Below, piece by piece: positions 14,103 to 21,664 of a stretch of 21,664 bases of DNA (position 1 is the stretch's first letter; every line of letters begins with the position of its first letter). The position numbers were made by a program, and so were the translations under genes. Origin of the DNA: Thiorhodovibrio sp. (GTDB taxonomy: Bacteria > Pseudomonadota > Gammaproteobacteria > Chromatiales > Chromatiaceae); NCBI GenBank assembly GCA_007128075.1, contig SKYD01000236.1:1-21664 (forward strand), written 5' to 3'. The notes under the pieces are model-generated. The model saw nothing but the letters and a program-made list of their open reading frames with translations. It made no database searches and was not told the origin of the DNA.

Positions 14103-14970
14103 AGATCGCCATGCCAAAATAATGATTGTTGAGGAATGCCTGAAAACAGCGCACGGGGTCGCGGTCTCGAATCAGCCAAAGTTGATAGAGTGCCAAGCCA
14201 AACGCGACCATCAGTCCAGCATCATACGCCAGCCCGAGCCTAGCACTGCGCCCCACCAGTACCAATAACAGCAACATCAGCCCCTGCAACAGGGCAATGA
14301 TCAGCCGATCATGGCGACCAAAAAGAATGGCGGTGGATTTAATCCCAACCTGAAGATCATCCTCACGATCAACCATCGCGTACTGAGTATCGTAGATCAA
14401 CGCCCACAAAATAGTGGCAACAAATAGCAGCCAAGCATCGCTTGGAATCGTACCCTGGATGGCCATAAACGCCATCGGCACTGCCCAACCAAAGGCGGCA
14501 CCGAGAAACAGTTGCGGCACATGGGTGTAGCGTTTCATAAAAGGATAGATCGTCGCCAAGACCACTGCCACAACAGACAGCAGCACTGTTTGCCAGTTGA
14601 GCATCAACACTAAGCCAAAAGCCAACACACATAACACCGCAAACACCGCCAACGCCTCAGCGGGATGAATCAGCCCCGCAGCCAGCGGGCGGGTGCGAGT
14701 GCGGGTGACATGGCCATCGAAATGTCGGTCAGCATAATCGTTAATCGCACAGCCCGCCGAGCGCATCAGCACCACGCCAGCGGCAAAAATCGCCACAATC
14801 GGCCAAGGCGGCTGACCTGCCCCAGCCAGCCATAGTGCCCATAATGCTGGCCACATGAGCAAAAAAATCCCAATCGGGCGATTGAGCCGAATGAGCTGGA
14901 GATACGCACCCAGCCGCTGACGCGGGGTGAGTGAATGCGGAGTGTTGATTTTAATGTCGGTGATAGTCAT
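14059..14970 (-). CDS. ubiA: 4-hydroxybenzoate polyprenyltransferase
   Basis: 303 residues, about nine transmembrane helices, the usual length. It attaches the polyprenyl chain to 4-hydroxybenzoate in ubiquinone synthesis, in the inner membrane. Both Asp-rich prenyl-diphosphate/Mg sites are present: N77-D78-YAD81-RHFD85 followed by GHVTRTRTRPLAAG, and YD194-TQYAMVD201-REDD in the second half. The opening YLQLIRLNRPIGIFLLMWPA is also characteristic. ubiC is not adjacent. The gene starts 12 bases after the GTPase stop with no strong Shine-Dalgarno sequence, so coupling is likely. It ends 44 bases inside the EamA gene on the other strand. Confidence 0.96.
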   Translation of the reverse strand: MTITDIKINTPHSLTPRQRLGAYLQLIRLNRPIGIFLLMWPALWALWLAGAGQPPWPIVAIFAAGVVLMRSAGCAINDYADRHFDGHVTRTRTRPLAAGLIHPAEALAVFAVLCVLAFGLVLMLNWQTVLLSVVAVVLATIYPFMKRYTHVPQLFLGAAFGWAVPMAFMAIQGTIPSDAWLLFVATILWALIYDTQYAMVDREDDLQVGIKSTAILFGRHDRLIIALLQGLMLLLLVLVGRSARLGLAYDAGLMVAFGLALYQLWLIRDRDPVRCFQAFLNNHYFGMAIFIGLVVDFLVAHFY

Positions 14971-14982
14971 AGGTGATGCGCA

Positions 14983-16212
14983 TTAGCTAGATTTAGTTTG
15001 TTCATTGCGTTTTTGATAAAGCTGACGGGCGTGACTGAGGGCACTGCGATAACGGGCAATGATCTCTTCGCGCTTTGGGTCGCGTCCGGCGGCTGTTTCA
15101 GTAAAATAATAAATTGCAGCCTCGCCGAGTCCCCAGGTGATGGCAAAGGTCCAGGATGCCACCAGCGCACTGCCCCAGCCAATGCCCAGTTTTAGCCCTT
15201 GTTGCACCAACCAGCGGCTGCCATAGCCGAGCGCAAACCCCGTCCCCAAGGCACTGACAAATTTACCCCAATGATCGAAGGTGAGATCATGTCCCAGCCG
15301 GCGCGCAATGTGATTGACCATCGCTGCTTGAATACTGGCCGAACCGATTCCACCCAACACTGGCAGCGGAATGGCATTGGCAGCCGCCGCCGACAGCGCC
15401 CAAGGCAAGACCACTTTGGTGCGGATGTGGCTGGCGGTGGTGGTTTCCTGCGTGCTTTTCAGGTAGGCAACGGTGTCGGGCAAAATCGTCTCCAGTACCT
15501 CCCATAATCGTTGCGCACCATAATCGGTCGGTGGCAACTGTTGGTCGGGTTGGGTAAAATCCAGCGGCACAAACTGCGGTGGCAGCGCACCAGGAAGCTG
15601 GGCAAACAACTGGCGTTGTGCCATCAATACCTGGCGCAAGGATTCACTCAGCCCCGGCAGGTCATAATCATTGGCGGTGCCATCAAATGGATAGGGCAAA
15701 AGATGCCGATCTTGGGCGCGATAACCGTGATGCAGCGTGGTTTGCGCGACAATCAGTGGCCATTGTGGATGCCGCAGGCGTAGTTTTTGCAGATTCGTGA
15801 GAATCTCGCCAAGATCAAGATCATCGACTCGGGCGGTGACTAAGAGCACATGGGCTTGTTGCTCAGCCTGATTGAGATCAGTGGCAGGATCATAATCCTC
15901 GACATCACCAAGCCCTCGGGTGTCGAGAAAACGCAACGCAGGTTGCTCGGGGGGAAAGGCATACAGTGTGGCTTGTTTGGTCACTGGCTCGAAGCCATCA
16001 CCAATTTGATCATAGGCCTGCCCGGTCATCTCAGCAACAATACTGGTTTTACCGGATTGCGTTTTGCCAAATAGCCAAATAATTGGCGCATCGGCCTGCG
16101 CCCAGCGTTGGGCGTGTTGTCTTTTAGAATGCGAAGTCACGAAAGTTCCTGCTAAACTAGGGTGCCAAAGTTGGCATATTGCCGCTGTTTTTTGCCAATG
16201 AATGTATTGCAT
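14983..16212 (-). CDS. GTPase with C-terminal DUF697 (YcjF-like) membrane domain
   Basis: About 409 residues from the ATG at 16212. A short N-terminal helix precedes a P-loop GTPase domain with G49-KTQSGKT (Walker A), the G3 motif D97-TRGLGD, and in place of the NKxD specificity motif AQTTLHHGY, a degenerate G4 also seen in this family. The C-terminal DUF697 domain (about 268-385) is hydrophobic: LPWALSAAAANAIPLPVLGG, then ALGTGFALGYGSRWLVQQGL and SALVASWTFAITWGLGEAAI. It is probably membrane associated, related to Era-like/YcjX-YcjF proteins; its role is unknown. In-frame alternatives are ATG 16227 and TTG 16245; I prefer 16212 because GGCGGT lies just upstream. It is divergent from pomA with a 95-base spacer. 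Confidence 0.82.
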   Translation of the reverse strand: MQYIHWQKTAAICQLWHPSLAGTFVTSHSKRQHAQRWAQADAPIIWLFGKTQSGKTSIVAEMTGQAYDQIGDGFEPVTKQATLYAFPPEQPALRFLDTRGLGDVEDYDPATDLNQAEQQAHVLLVTARVDDLDLGEILTNLQKLRLRHPQWPLIVAQTTLHHGYRAQDRHLLPYPFDGTANDYDLPGLSESLRQVLMAQRQLFAQLPGALPPQFVPLDFTQPDQQLPPTDYGAQRLWEVLETILPDTVAYLKSTQETTTASHIRTKVVLPWALSAAAANAIPLPVLGGIGSASIQAAMVNHIARRLGHDLTFDHWGKFVSALGTGFALGYGSRWLVQQGLKLGIGWGSALVASWTFAITWGLGEAAIYYFTETAAGRDPKREEIIARYRSALSHARQLYQKRNEQTKSS

Positions 16213-16307
16213 AATACCGCCAATCATCGTCACGCTCGCGCTCAAATTTGCAGCGTGCAGTGGCGCAACAACATTGATTTAACCAAATAAGAGCGTTCAT
16301 CTGCACA

Positions 16308-17081
16308 ATGGATCTTGCAACTATTATCGGCCTTGTGATGTTCTTTGTGATATTTGCCATCGCAATTGGGCTCGGTGGCAACTTCGGTCTCTTCGTTAAC
16401 ATACCTGGGCTGTTGATTGTGTTCGGTGGCACCATCGCTGTCGCTTTGATTCGCGTCTCAACCAAGCAATTTATGAGCACTTTCACCGTTGCGTTGAAAG
16501 CAGTACTCAGACCAAGCAACAAAACGCCCTTTGAGCTGATCGAAGAATCGATTGAACTAGCGAAGATCGCCCGTAAACAGGGGATGTTGGCGCTCGAAGA
16601 TCAAGAGATAAGTCACCCCTTTCTGAATAAGGGGATACAATTGTGTATTGATGGCTACCCACCGGAAACAGTCTCACGGCTGTTGAGCAAAGAGATTGAT
16701 TTGACCATCGAACGCCATGAGACAGGCTATGGCATGTTCAAGGCCATCGGCGACTATGCCCCGGCGATGGGAATGATTGGAACGCTGATCGGTCTGGTAC
16801 AAATGCTGGCTTTTCTCGATGACGCAGCAGCCATTGGACCGGCAATGGCGGTTGCACTGTTGACAACGCTCTATGGTGCAATGTTGGCCAACGGTGTCGC
16901 CTTGCCGTTGTCAGAAAAATTGCAGTCGATCAGTGAGGAAGAACGCTTGACCAAAGATCTGATCATGGAGGCGATTGCCTCGATTCAATCGGGCATCAAC
17001 CCCAAGGCGATGGAACAGCTTCTGCTCACCTACATCCCTGTCAGCCAACGCCAAGGCGAAGAAGGGGAGGAAGAGGACTAA
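16308..17081 (+). CDS. pomA: Flagellar stator protein PomA/MotA (sodium-type)
   Basis: 257 residues, four transmembrane helices (about 5-22, 30-50, 150-172, 182-203) with a large cytoplasmic loop between helices 2 and 3 that contacts FliG. The conserved Pro-containing third helix reads GDYAPAMGMIGTLIGLVQML and the second IPGLLIVFGGTIAVALI. Sequence style and length fit PomA/MotC rather than the ~285-residue proton-type MotA, suggesting Na+ coupling. The acidic C-terminus ends GEEGEEED. It is followed by pomB after a single base. No strong ribosome binding site or promoter is obvious in the 95-base divergent spacer. Sodium specificity is inferred from family resemblance. Confidence 0.92.
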   Translation: MDLATIIGLVMFFVIFAIAIGLGGNFGLFVNIPGLLIVFGGTIAVALIRVSTKQFMSTFTVALKAVLRPSNKTPFELIEESIELAKIARKQGMLALEDQEISHPFLNKGIQLCIDGYPPETVSRLLSKEIDLTIERHETGYGMFKAIGDYAPAMGMIGTLIGLVQMLAFLDDAAAIGPAMAVALLTTLYGAMLANGVALPLSEKLQSISEEERLTKDLIMEAIASIQSGINPKAMEQLLLTYIPVSQRQGEEGEEED

Positions 17082-17082
17082 C

Positions 17083-17958
17083 ATGCCCAAAAAAAAGAAA
17101 TGTCCGCCGAAAGGCGCACCGACTTGGATGGTCACCTTTGGCGATCTGATGTCGATTTTGGTGGTGTTTTTTGTGCTGATGCTGTCCTTTTCTGAAACCG
17201 ATGCGGTGAGATTTCGCGAGGTCATCGACTCACTCAAATATGGTTTTGGCGTACAGCGCGTCGTATTGGCGCGCGAAACCCCGATGGGCACTTCACCGAT
17301 TTTTGACCACTTTAGCCCCGGTGATCCCACGGTTACCATTATGGATGACATGCAGCAGCAGACTGCTGATGTGATTCGCGATGTTGTAGCCCGTCCTCAA
17401 GATTTCGTCGATGAAATTTTAGACCAAGATTTGCGAGAGCGCGCCGATGATTTGGCGCGGGCGCTTGAAACCGAGATTCGTCTTGGGCTGATTGAGCTAG
17501 AAACGCTTGAAAACGAAATTTTGGTGCGCATCCGCGAACAAGGCTACTTTGCCTCGGGGCAGGCGGATTTGCAGCCCAACTTTTTTCCGATTCTGGATCG
17601 CATCAGCGAGGTCTTAAAACAAACCCGCGGCGCGCTGATCGTCGCTGGTCACACCGATGATGTGCCGATTTCCACTGCGCGTTTTCCTTCTAACTGGATG
17701 CTGTCGGCGGCGCGGGCCGCCAATGTGGTGGATTATTTTAGCCGAATTGCGCCAGAACTTGAAGATCGGCTACAAATTCGCGGCCATGCTGACACTCGCC
17801 CATTGGCACCAAACGATACCGCAGAACGCCGCGCCCGCAATCGACGGGTGGAAATTGTTGTCGCCCAGCGCGGTGGAGTGGAGCCAAGGTTGTTGAGCTA
17901 CCCCTATGCTGACGAAATGCCGATGATCTATGAGGATGCGGCCCTGCCCGCGCCTTGA
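17083..17958 (+). CDS. pomB: Flagellar stator protein PomB/MotB with OmpA-like domain
   Basis: 291 residues. A short basic N-terminus (KKKKCPPKGAP) precedes a single transmembrane helix at about 15-37 carrying the ion-binding Asp21 in TFGDLMSILVVFFVLMLSFS. The plug/linker region follows, then an OmpA/MotB peptidoglycan-binding domain at about 170-270 with VAGHTDDVPIST and SAARAANVVDYF. FSETD and KYGFGVQ after the helix match PomB. I chose the ATG at 17083: it comes one base after the pomA stop, has GGAGGAAGAGG before it and gives the correct N-terminus, whereas the frame extends 36 codons upstream as a shadow. Its TGA overlaps the TTG start of murJ. Confidence 0.94.
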   Translation: MPKKKKCPPKGAPTWMVTFGDLMSILVVFFVLMLSFSETDAVRFREVIDSLKYGFGVQRVVLARETPMGTSPIFDHFSPGDPTVTIMDDMQQQTADVIRDVVARPQDFVDEILDQDLRERADDLARALETEIRLGLIELETLENEILVRIREQGYFASGQADLQPNFFPILDRISEVLKQTRGALIVAGHTDDVPISTARFPSNWMLSAARAANVVDYFSRIAPELEDRLQIRGHADTRPLAPNDTAERRARNRRVEIVVAQRGGVEPRLLSYPYADEMPMIYEDAALPAP

Positions 17959-19475
17959 ATAGCACTCGCTCAAACCGGCGTGGACTGCACAGTGTCGCCT
18001 TCGGTACCCTGCTGTCGCGGGTTTTGGGTTTCATCCGCGATTTAGTCATCGCCCGATTGTTCGGCGCAACCATTGCCACCGACGCTTTTGTTATCGCGTT
18101 TCGTATTCCCAATCTGATGCGGCGGCTATTTGCCGAGGGCACGCTGGCGTTGGCGTTGGTGCCACAATTCACCACCTATCAGGCACGAAACGACATCGCA
18201 GGTCTGCACGCGCTGGCGGATCGCATCCTCGGCACCTTGGCGCTGCTGCTGGCGGTGCTCACCTTGCTGGGGCTGGTTGCCGCGCCGCTGTTGGTGTTGT
18301 TATTTGCCCCCGGGTTTGATCCTGGAAGCGAATCTTACACGCTAACTCTCACCTTGCTGCGGCTGTGTCTGCCCTATTTATTTTTTATTGGGCTGACTGC
18401 GGTCGCTGGCGCAGTGCTCAATAGCTATCAGCATTTTTTGGTGCCAGCCCTGACTCCAGCACTGCTCAATCTGTCGATTATTGGCAGCGCATTGCTATTA
18501 GCACCACAGTTAGAGCAGCCGATGGTGGCGTTGGCGGTTGGAGTGTTGCTTGGCGGGATGGTGCAATGCGCTGTGCAATGGCCCTTTGTGCGCCGTCTAG
18601 GCTGGCGACCTCGGCTGCGCTTGGGGTGGCGCGATTCAACGCTGCGCACTTGGCTCAACAGCCTGTTGCCAACGCTGCTGGGTGCCTCGGTCACCCAACT
18701 GAATCTGCTCATTGATAGCCTACTGGCCTCGCTGTTGATCGCTGGCACTATTTCTTGGCTGTATTATGCTGAGCGGCTGATGGAATTTCCGCTCGGTCTT
18801 CTCGGGGTGGCGTTGGGTATTTGGCTGACCCCGCAACTCACCCGCTGGCACATCACCGCCGCCCCTGAAAACTTTTCGGCAACGCTGAATTGGGCACTGC
18901 GGTGGGTGATCCTGCTCGGTCTGCCCGCTGCTGTTGGCTTAGCCGTGCTGGCAAGCCCAATCTTGGCACTGCTGTTTGCCTCGGCTGAATTTGGTCTATA
19001 CGATGTCGAGCAGGCGGCGTGGGCACTGCGTGGCTATGCCGTGGCACTGCCGCCTCTGCTACTGGTGAAAGTATTGGCACCGGCATTTTACAGCCGCGCT
19101 GATCATCGCACACCGTTGATCATTGGTGGATTCAGTGTGGCGTTGAATCTGGGGCTGAGTTTGGCATTGATGCCGCTGTTGGGTCATGCCGGCATCGCGC
19201 TCGCCACCGCCATTGCCAGCGGATTGCAAGCCCTGTTGCTGCTCCGCGCTCTGCATCAAACAGGCGTGTCCGCAACCGCTACGCGCAACTGGCTGCTGCA
19301 TAGCGCGATTGCAGCAGCATTGATGGGTGTGGGGCTAGTGCTTATTGTCCCCTCGCCGGCTGAGTGGATCACACAAAATACCACCACTGCGGTGCTCAAC
19401 CTGACTGGATTCATTTTAGGCGGTGCCAGTGGTTATGGACTGCTGCTGTGGTTGTTGCGACCTCGGTACGCATAG
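17955..19475 (+). CDS. murJ: Lipid II flippase MurJ (MviN)
   Basis: 506 residues, about 14 transmembrane helices, the normal length. MurJ moves lipid II across the inner membrane for peptidoglycan synthesis. The N-terminal signature is intact: LLSRVLGFIRDLVIARLFGA, then ATDAFVIAFRIPNLMRRLFAEG, with the cavity arginines Arg22 and Arg28. YYAERLMEFPLGLLGVALG (about residues 269-287) is another family hallmark. The start appears to be TTG at 17955, overlapping the pomB TGA (TTGA). There is no clear Shine-Dalgarno sequence; a GTG at codon 14 is the alternative. Coupling of a cell-wall gene to the stator genes is unusual. Confidence 0.93.
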   Translation: MNSTRSNRRGLHSVAFGTLLSRVLGFIRDLVIARLFGATIATDAFVIAFRIPNLMRRLFAEGTLALALVPQFTTYQARNDIAGLHALADRILGTLALLLAVLTLLGLVAAPLLVLLFAPGFDPGSESYTLTLTLLRLCLPYLFFIGLTAVAGAVLNSYQHFLVPALTPALLNLSIIGSALLLAPQLEQPMVALAVGVLLGGMVQCAVQWPFVRRLGWRPRLRLGWRDSTLRTWLNSLLPTLLGASVTQLNLLIDSLLASLLIAGTISWLYYAERLMEFPLGLLGVALGIWLTPQLTRWHITAAPENFSATLNWALRWVILLGLPAAVGLAVLASPILALLFASAEFGLYDVEQAAWALRGYAVALPPLLLVKVLAPAFYSRADHRTPLIIGGFSVALNLGLSLALMPLLGHAGIALATAIASGLQALLLLRALHQTGVSATATRNWLLHSAIAAALMGVGLVLIVPSPAEWITQNTTTAVLNLTGFILGGASGYGLLLWLLRPRYA

Positions 19476-19495
19476 AAATTGAACACATACTGTTC

Positions 19496-21157
19496 TCACA
19501 ACTGCCCCACCCGTTCGGCAATCGCCATTTTCAGTGCATCGGCACGATGCTCAATCCAATAGCGGGAGTCGATCACTTTGGCGATGCCAAGACTTTTAAA
19601 GCGGCGCCCGGGTTGATCGTGCAAACCGGCCAAATACACAAGACATCCGTGATTGAGCGCTGAATGAATGATTTCTTCAATTGCCAGCGCCGGAGTGACC
19701 CCAATATGGGGGACATCGGTGAAATCAATCACCAAACTGCGGACTTCGCTTAGCTCGTTTTGATGACGGGTAATGGCTTTTGCCGAACCAAAGATCAATG
19801 GGCCGCTTAAACACATCAATGCAATCCCATTCTTGGGATTATTGACAATGGTGCGCTCCTCGGCTGTGGAGTTAGGGAAATCCAGCTCATCTTCATCGTC
19901 AAGCCCAAAGATGCGAACCTCTTCTGATTGGAAATTCGCCAGCCGCTGAATAGTGAGAATGTTGGCGACAAACAAGCCAATGCCGACTGCCGTAATCAGA
20001 TCAACAAACACCGTGAGCGCGATCACGCCATACATAATGATTGAGCCGCGCAATGAGACCTGATGCGCACGGCGCAAAAACGACCAGTCGATAATATTCA
20101 ACCCGACCTTGATTGCGATCCCTGCCAGCACTGCCAACGGGATAATGGCGACCAAGGAGCCTGCCCACAGCACCACTGTCGCCAGAATTGCCGCCCGCGC
20201 TAATCCTGAGAGTGCCGTGCGGGCGCCACCTTGGATGTTGACCACGGTGCCCATGGTCGCGCCCGCCCCAGGCAGCCCACCAAACAAACCAGAGACCAGA
20301 TTGCCCAGCCCCTGGCCGATGAGTTCTTTATCAGAATTGTGTTGGGTGCGGGTCAGACTGTCGGCAATCACCGAGGTGAGCAACGCATCAATGGCGCCGA
20401 GCATTGCCAGCACCAGCGCATCGACAAGCAGCGTTTGCCATTGCGTGGGCGAGAAAGTTGGTAGATGTAGACTTGGCAGCCCCGACGGAATTTCGCCAAT
20501 GGCGCGATAGTCGCCAGAGCCAATCACCCACACTGCAACGAGGGTCCCCACCACCAGCGCCAGCAATTGTGGCGGCAATAGCCGCGCCAGCCGTTGCGGC
20601 ATCAAAAATAAAATACCCAGTGCCAAGCCGCCGAGCAGCAATTCATTTTGATTAAATGTCATTGCCAGATTCGGCAATGCTTGCGCAGAATTTAACACAC
20701 CACCGGCAGGTGTCGGATACCCCAGCAAGGGTGGCAATTGCAGGATCACCAAAATCAGCCCAATGCCAGACATAAAGCCCGAGATCACCGTGTAGGGCAT
20801 CATGGTGACATAGCGTCCGAGCTTGAGCACGCCAAACAGCATTTGAAACACGCCAGCTAACATCACCGTGGTGAACGCCATCGCCAATCCATCCTCAGGA
20901 TAGGCGGCGATCAAACTGGTGATCACGGCGGTAATCACCACGGTCATCGGACCGGTTGGCTCAGAAATCAGCGTTGGAGTGCCGCCAAACAGCGCGGCAA
21001 ATAATCCGACCAACACCGCACCATAGAGCCCCGCCTCAGCACCGGCGCCCGATGCCACCCCAAAAGCCAGCGCCATCGGCAATGCGACGACAGCAGCAGT
21101 GACCCCACCGAAGAGATCACCACGGATATGATTAAAACGAATATGATTGAATATCAT
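19496..21157 (-). CDS. bicA: BicA-like SulP bicarbonate transporter with STAS domain
   Basis: 553 residues. The SulP membrane domain (about 1-400) is followed by a STAS domain (about 435-545). Similarity to the cyanobacterial Na+-dependent bicarbonate transporter BicA is striking as I recall it: NHIRGDLFGGVTAAVVALPM, EPTGPMTVVITAV, YTVISGFMSGIGLILVILQL, DALLTSVIADSLTRTQHNS, KELIGQGLGNLVSGLFGG and GAGATMGTVVNIQ. It probably imports bicarbonate with sodium to feed CO2 fixation; sulfate or other anions cannot be excluded. The STAS loop has PHIGVT where many anti-sigma antagonists have a phosphorylatable DSSG-type site. The ATG at 21157 lacks a clear Shine-Dalgarno sequence and sits beside a small palindrome GGATTTTTAATCC (21159-21171). 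It is convergent with murJ, 20 bases apart. Confidence 0.88.
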   Translation of the reverse strand: MIFNHIRFNHIRGDLFGGVTAAVVALPMALAFGVASGAGAEAGLYGAVLVGLFAALFGGTPTLISEPTGPMTVVITAVITSLIAAYPEDGLAMAFTTVMLAGVFQMLFGVLKLGRYVTMMPYTVISGFMSGIGLILVILQLPPLLGYPTPAGGVLNSAQALPNLAMTFNQNELLLGGLALGILFLMPQRLARLLPPQLLALVVGTLVAVWVIGSGDYRAIGEIPSGLPSLHLPTFSPTQWQTLLVDALVLAMLGAIDALLTSVIADSLTRTQHNSDKELIGQGLGNLVSGLFGGLPGAGATMGTVVNIQGGARTALSGLARAAILATVVLWAGSLVAIIPLAVLAGIAIKVGLNIIDWSFLRRAHQVSLRGSIIMYGVIALTVFVDLITAVGIGLFVANILTIQRLANFQSEEVRIFGLDDEDELDFPNSTAEERTIVNNPKNGIALMCLSGPLIFGSAKAITRHQNELSEVRSLVIDFTDVPHIGVTPALAIEEIIHSALNHGCLVYLAGLHDQPGRRFKSLGIAKVIDSRYWIEHRADALKMAIAERVGQL

Positions 21158-21269
21158 GGGATTTTTAATCCAATGGTTTGAAAAACGAATGCAAACAGCA
21201 ACACCGAAACCAGCAACGCTAGATGGTTACAAAAGCCAGCAGCCGGAGTTAGCCCAGTGTGGGGCGGTA
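21158..21269. other. Short intergenic stretch upstream of bicA
   Basis: No gene is visible. A 13-base palindrome (GGATT-TTT-AATCC, 21159-21171) lies directly before the bicA start, where a ribosome binding site would be expected, and could influence translation. I see no strong sigma-70 promoter. Confidence 0.4.
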
Positions 21270-21664
21270 TTAATGCATCGGTCGTGAGGCGCATAACCAC
21301 TCGCGCATATTAGCAAGGTCATCGAGGTCGATGGCGCTGCCTAAGCTGCCATCGTCGTTGATCCAGCGCCAGCGGTCGCTGTCGCCGTCTTTGGTTAAAA
21401 ACAGCACCTTGCCATACCAGGCTGGACTGTGTTGTGCCTTGCGGGCGGCATCTTTGACATCTTCCTTGGTTTCGATTAGCCGCATGATGGGCGCATCGCC
21501 AGGAAAATGTTCCAGACAGACCACAAAATCGGGATAGAAAAAATGGCGATGTTCGCCGCGCACCAGCCGCACTGAATACGATTTGCGATCCGGGTTGCGA
21601 TGCCACCAGGCGACAAAGTTGGCACGGTCTAACGCCTGGGCAAATGCCAGTTCATCGCCATTGA
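21270..21664 (-). CDS. C-terminal part of a DEAD/DEAH helicase-restriction protein (type III Res-like), 5' end beyond window
   Basis: The frame is open to the right edge; 131 partial codons are visible and end at a stop at 21270. The visible part starts LAFAQALDRANFVAWWHRNP, then SYSVRLVRGEH, FFYPDFVVCLEHFPGD and MRLIETKEDVKDAARKAQHS. PDFVV followed by IETKE fits the PD-(D/E)xK nuclease signature (Asp, then Glu-x-Lys). The AWWHRNP/YPDFVV arrangement resembles the C-terminus of type III restriction Res-subunit-like helicases. The helicase motors would lie outside the window. No modification methylase is visible on this side. GTG at 21572 is only an internal codon, not the start. Confidence 0.65.
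   Translation of the reverse strand, partial: NGDELAFAQALDRANFVAWWHRNPDRKSYSVRLVRGEHRHFFYPDFVVCLEHFPGDAPIMRLIETKEDVKDAARKAQHSPAWYGKVLFLTKDGDSDRWRWINDDGSLGSAIDLDDLANMREWLCASRPMH

Noticed and set aside
16975..17082. 36-codon N-terminal extension of pomB overlapping pomA
   Set aside because: It would overlap pomA by more than 100 bases and add a sequence unlike any PomB; ATG 17083 has a strong Shine-Dalgarno sequence.
1..21664. CRISPR array, rRNA, prophage or complete insertion sequence
   Set aside because: No regularly spaced repeats, rRNA segments, integrase, intact transposase or terminal inverted repeats were found; only the IscB-like remnant hints at mobile DNA.

Overview
The window looks like chromosomal DNA of a gammaproteobacterium, probably a salt-adapted, carbon-fixing member of the Chromatiales (Ectothiorhodospiraceae-like). 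That placement is inferred from gene content: a glycine/sarcosine N-methyltransferase for de novo betaine synthesis, a BicA-type bicarbonate transporter, a PomAB-type sodium-driven flagellar stator, UbiA of ubiquinone synthesis, and an rpsF-rpsR-rplI operon. No complete mobile element, CRISPR array or rRNA is visible. Coding density is high, and most neighbouring genes overlap or are separated by fewer than 30 bases.

Layout. (1) 1-832, minus: betaine-synthesis methyltransferase, open at the left edge, with a ribosome binding site for a further gene at the very edge. Upstream of it is an AT-rich 365-base leader/intergenic stretch with three successive hairpins. (2) 1198-2519, minus: a DUF2202 ferritin-like exported protein followed by an ankyrin lipoprotein, coupled by a one-base stop/start overlap. 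(3) 2631-4040, minus: tRNA-Ser(GCT) with a good promoter, then rpsF, rpsR and rplI (priB absent), ending in a GC-rich hairpin. (4) 4104-8322, minus: a HAD phosphatase, two tandem paralogous family 2 glycosyltransferases and a chemoreceptor with a CxxCH haem-c motif. (5) 8402-8959, minus: a membrane-anchored retropepsin-like protease, with the 3' remnant of an IscB-type HNH nuclease gene just upstream.

(6) 9189-14102, plus: a tight six-gene run. It encodes a soluble retropepsin-like protein (PF05618), a two-pass dCache sensor with a class III cyclase domain that has lost its catalytic residues, a membrane coiled-coil protein, a small heavy-metal-associated (HMA) protein, a second membrane coiled-coil protein paralogous to the first, and an EamA-type transporter. 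This is the best candidate for an undescribed system. Both coiled-coil proteins have Met-rich predicted periplasmic parts and flank the metal-binding HMA gene.

(7) 14059-16212, minus: ubiA, overlapping the EamA gene tail-to-tail, and a DUF697 GTPase. (8) 16308-19475, plus: pomA, pomB and murJ. (9) 19496-21157, minus: a bicA-like SulP transporter. (10) 21270-21664, minus: the C-terminal part of a helicase/restriction (type III Res-like) protein, cut by the right edge.

Taken together, betaine synthesis, bicarbonate uptake and the sodium-type motor fit a saline or soda habitat. The regulatory proteins (haem chemoreceptor, pseudo-cyclase) suggest redox or metal sensing at the membrane.
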